Below are positions 5,201 through 6,059 of a stretch of DNA of 6,059 nucleotides, piece after piece. The first letter of the stretch is position 1, and the number at the start of each line of letters is the position of its first letter. This stretch comes from Tannerellaceae bacterium (lineage in GTDB: Bacteria > Bacteroidota > Bacteroidia > Bacteroidales > Tannerellaceae): positions 1-6,059 of the forward strand of contig JAIRYL010000151.1 of the NCBI GenBank assembly GCA_031267775.1. The letters run 5' to 3'. A model generated the notes under the pieces. The model ran no database searches. It worked only from the letters and a program-made list of their open reading frames with translations, and was not told where the DNA came from. The position numbers and the translations under genes were made by a program.

Positions 5201-5632
5201 ATAGTTCTGGTCGTTCCCTGACGGCGTTTTTATCTCCGTCCGGAAATCATTGACAATAATTTCCAGCACAGGCGGGCCGGAAGGATGTACCTCCACAAAG
5301 TCCAGGATTAGTTTTGCCGTGCAGTTTTCAGGCAGTTCCTTGATACCAAAACGGATATATATTTGCCTGGAAGCGCTTCCCGCCCAGGCATCGCCTGGAC
5401 CCGGCAGTACAAAAGGAAAACCGGTTTGCGGGTTGTTTTTCCCGATTTCAAAGATAACCGGCGACAAGCCGAATTTTTCCCCGTATTTTTCGTAATTATA
5501 CGGGCCTAAGGCCAGCTCTGCGGCGTTCTTATCTTTTTTCCCTATTTCCCAGACAGGCTGGTCTTGCGCCTTCGCCTGAAGGCACAGCCATGAAATCGCA
5601 GCTACAATAAAAATTTTAATCTTTACATTCAT
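2192..5632 (-). CDS. Secreted GH38 alpha-mannosidase-like enzyme with PL4-type N-terminal domain
   Basis: The product has 1146 residues. A signal peptide covers residues 1-22 (probable cut AKA|Q); C17 does not sit in a good lipobox. Residues about 26-192 (WEIGKKDKNAAEL...DRVSLHAG) resemble the CBM-like beta-sandwich found at the end of family 4 polysaccharide lyases. A further beta-rich linker reaches to about 297. The GH38 catalytic part begins with HTHTDIGY, giving H308 and D310 as predicted zinc ligands. QNDVNGIAW supplies D423, the predicted nucleophile and zinc ligand, and YDEHTYGA supplies H642. A helical segment (about 605-690) and a long C-terminal beta region follow. GH38 enzymes are retaining, metal-dependent alpha-mannosidases, so a periplasmic or surface role in trimming mannose-containing glycans is likely, but the true substrate cannot be read here. 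It starts 12 nt after the upstream gene, in an operon, with an A-rich region instead of a Shine-Dalgarno site. Its GC content is clearly above that of the left part of the window. Confidence 0.9.
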   Translation of the reverse strand: MNVKIKIFIVAAISWLCLQAKAQDQPVWEIGKKDKNAAELALGPYNYEKYGEKFGLSPVIFEIGKNNPQTGFPFVLPGPGDAWAGSASRQIYIRFGIKELPENCTAKLILDFVEVHPSGPPVLEIIVNDFRTEIKTPSGNDQNYFENRKPNPADLHSEVTLPARVLKKGGNLVAIRSLNGSWVVFDRVSLHAGHALALSKPPAGIDMLGTEVKEALIYGKNSELLQPVTLQAASWDKPQTVELLIDGVKAKQVKLNTGVNTIEFGVPEVKTETDYTIALSAKSNIIGQVVVRAFPVKHRTVYLMQHTHTDIGYTKPQTEILAEHIRYIDYAVEYCELTDDYPDDAKFRWTCEAAWAVKEYIQNRPKEQVDKFVKYIKKGRIEVAGMFFNMSEIVDENSFKTFFEPLRTFKALDIPVQTAIQNDVNGIAWCLADYLPDLGIKYFTMGENGHRALIPFDRPTLYKWESPSGKQLYSWRSDHYMTANFWGIDRVDDIEKMAPNVFNYLKTLTEKGYPFDVIGVQYSGYFTDNSPPSMHESDIIKAWNEKYARPKLRSALFHEFMDDVTARYGDRLPVIRAAYPDWWTDGFGSAARETGASRRTHADIITIQGLLSMAVLKDQPLPAHTQDKIRHIHENLLFYDEHTYGAAESISDPACDNSQVQWAEKASYAWEALKNAQIMYETSAGLLQNFIPRGEYPTITFFNTLNWPRSAMVELYIDHEIIPRNKSFKITGESGNTLKTQYLRSRSEGSYYAVYAEDIPPMGYKAYNIVVEKNEAANMPQTNIGDDYTVENAYFKLIFDAQKGDIKSLFDKNLQLEMVDASSPWQLGAFVYETLGNRRQMERYTLTDYERNGISGVEIIAGNNGPVYRSIHIQGKSACCEDGFGIRIEIRLFHHEKRIEWHYAVKKKPITNPDGIYVAFPFRLDKAKLYFDMQGGVVSPGENQIEGTASDWNTVQNFVSARNGNAQFVVGSNLIPLFQMGGICTGQYQRKKTYEYPHVYSWVTNNYWTTNFRASQEGELRWSYYLTSTGDVSNSFASRFGWGSRVPVYARVVPAGKPNHLPATFSAFTFSHDNFLMTSATPSMDKDYVLINVRELDGKQTPFQILDKDGKPLEFSIVNAIEEVLKSGLKEISFAPYENKFIRFKM

Positions 5633-5644
5633 TGTTATATTTTT

Positions 5645-6059
5645 TTAGTCCAAATTTTCAATAAGATCGGTATGCAAGGTTATTTCCTGTAGAATCACGT
5701 AGGCGCCCGACCCGGTCGAAGGCGCGCCGTGCACCTCTGTAGTTCTGACGATGAGATAGCGTATTTTGGTTTGGGAGGCCTCATCAAATTGCATGCGGTT
5801 ATTTACCGGATCGCTGCACGTGGCGTCCAGCAGTTTTATCCAGCCTTTGGCCTGCGCTTCGGCTTCCCATCCTGGATCCGTGCTTGGGAGCGTGATTGTT
5901 TTGCTTGTCAGGTCGGCGGATGGGATGTCGGCAAGCCCCCAAAACTGAATCTTCCTCGGATTCCAGTTGTTGTAGCCGTCGGAACGCGCCCACATTTCGA
6001 GCCGCTTCAGCGTAGTCCGCACACCAAGGTCGAAAGTCAGGTGTTGCGGAACGCCTACG
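5645..6059 (-). CDS. C-terminal part of a protein with F5/8C (discoidin-like) domain, runs off the window
   Basis: The minus-strand frame is open from the right edge (first full codon 6058-6056) to TAA at 5647-5645, 137 residues. It reads PQHLTFDLGVRTTLKRLEMW, then NPRKIQFWGLADIP, KIRYLIVRTTEVHG and AYVILQEITLHTD. The pattern 'FDLG...L..L..W.R', '(K)IQFWG' and a final 'YV.L.EI.(L)' strand is that of F5/8 type C / CBM32-like beta-sandwiches. In Bacteroidota such a C-terminus is common on surface lipoproteins of polysaccharide-utilisation loci (DUF4959/DUF5000/DUF5126 type), which is my best guess for the whole protein, likely binding glycan outside the cell. A GTG at 6022 exists, but the homologous sequence continues upstream of it, so it is not the real start. 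The 12-nt gap to the mannosidase gene indicates one operon. Confidence 0.75.
   Translation of the reverse strand, partial: VGVPQHLTFDLGVRTTLKRLEMWARSDGYNNWNPRKIQFWGLADIPSADLTSKTITLPSTDPGWEAEAQAKGWIKLLDATCSDPVNNRMQFDEASQTKIRYLIVRTTEVHGAPSTGSGAYVILQEITLHTDLIENLD

Noticed and set aside
1..6059. CRISPR array, prophage, toxin-antitoxin or defence system
   Set aside because: No regularly spaced repeats, no phage genes and no defence-type proteins are visible on either strand.

Overview
The window reads as the chromosome of a member of the Bacteroidota, most likely order Bacteroidales. Three things point there: the small protein of the DUF4295 type following rpmB and rpmG, promoters of the TTTG-N19-TAnnTTTG kind, and a polysaccharide-utilisation type gene pair in which a large secreted glycoside hydrolase follows a protein ending in an F5/8C-like domain. 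Every recognised gene lies on the minus strand, so the biological reading order runs from right to left.

Right part (about 2190-6059): the end of a carbohydrate-utilisation operon. The last 137 codons of a protein with a discoidin-like C-terminus are followed after 12 nt by a complete 1146-residue secreted GH38 alpha-mannosidase-like enzyme that carries an N-terminal polysaccharide-lyase-4-type beta-sandwich domain. A long imperfect stem-loop spans its stop codon.

Middle (about 1544-2191): AT-rich DNA without an intact gene. It is not empty. Two 19-bp terminal inverted repeats (16 of 19 identical) bound a 366-bp remnant of an insertion sequence. Inside, on the minus strand, lies the broken N-terminus of an apparent IS4-type transposase and, in another frame, a stretch with EEFYAFDSTT that looks like the first catalytic aspartate of that family. 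The 5' control region of the lost transposase looks well preserved: a promoter, a perfect 12-bp fold-back between the element's end and the early codons, and an oppositely directed promoter-like box plus strong terminator that could make an antisense RNA of about 70 nt. This is the most interesting part of the window.

Left part (1-1543): core translation and replication genes. A tRNA-Leu(GAG) is followed by the rpmB-rpmG-DUF4295 operon, which has a near-ideal Bacteroidetes promoter and a terminator, and then by the first 172 codons of dnaN (sliding clamp), apparently with its own promoter. Base composition changes clearly near 2190: sampled rows on the left are about 23-37% GC, while rows inside the mannosidase gene reach about 40-57%. 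The IS remnant lies in the border zone between the two.
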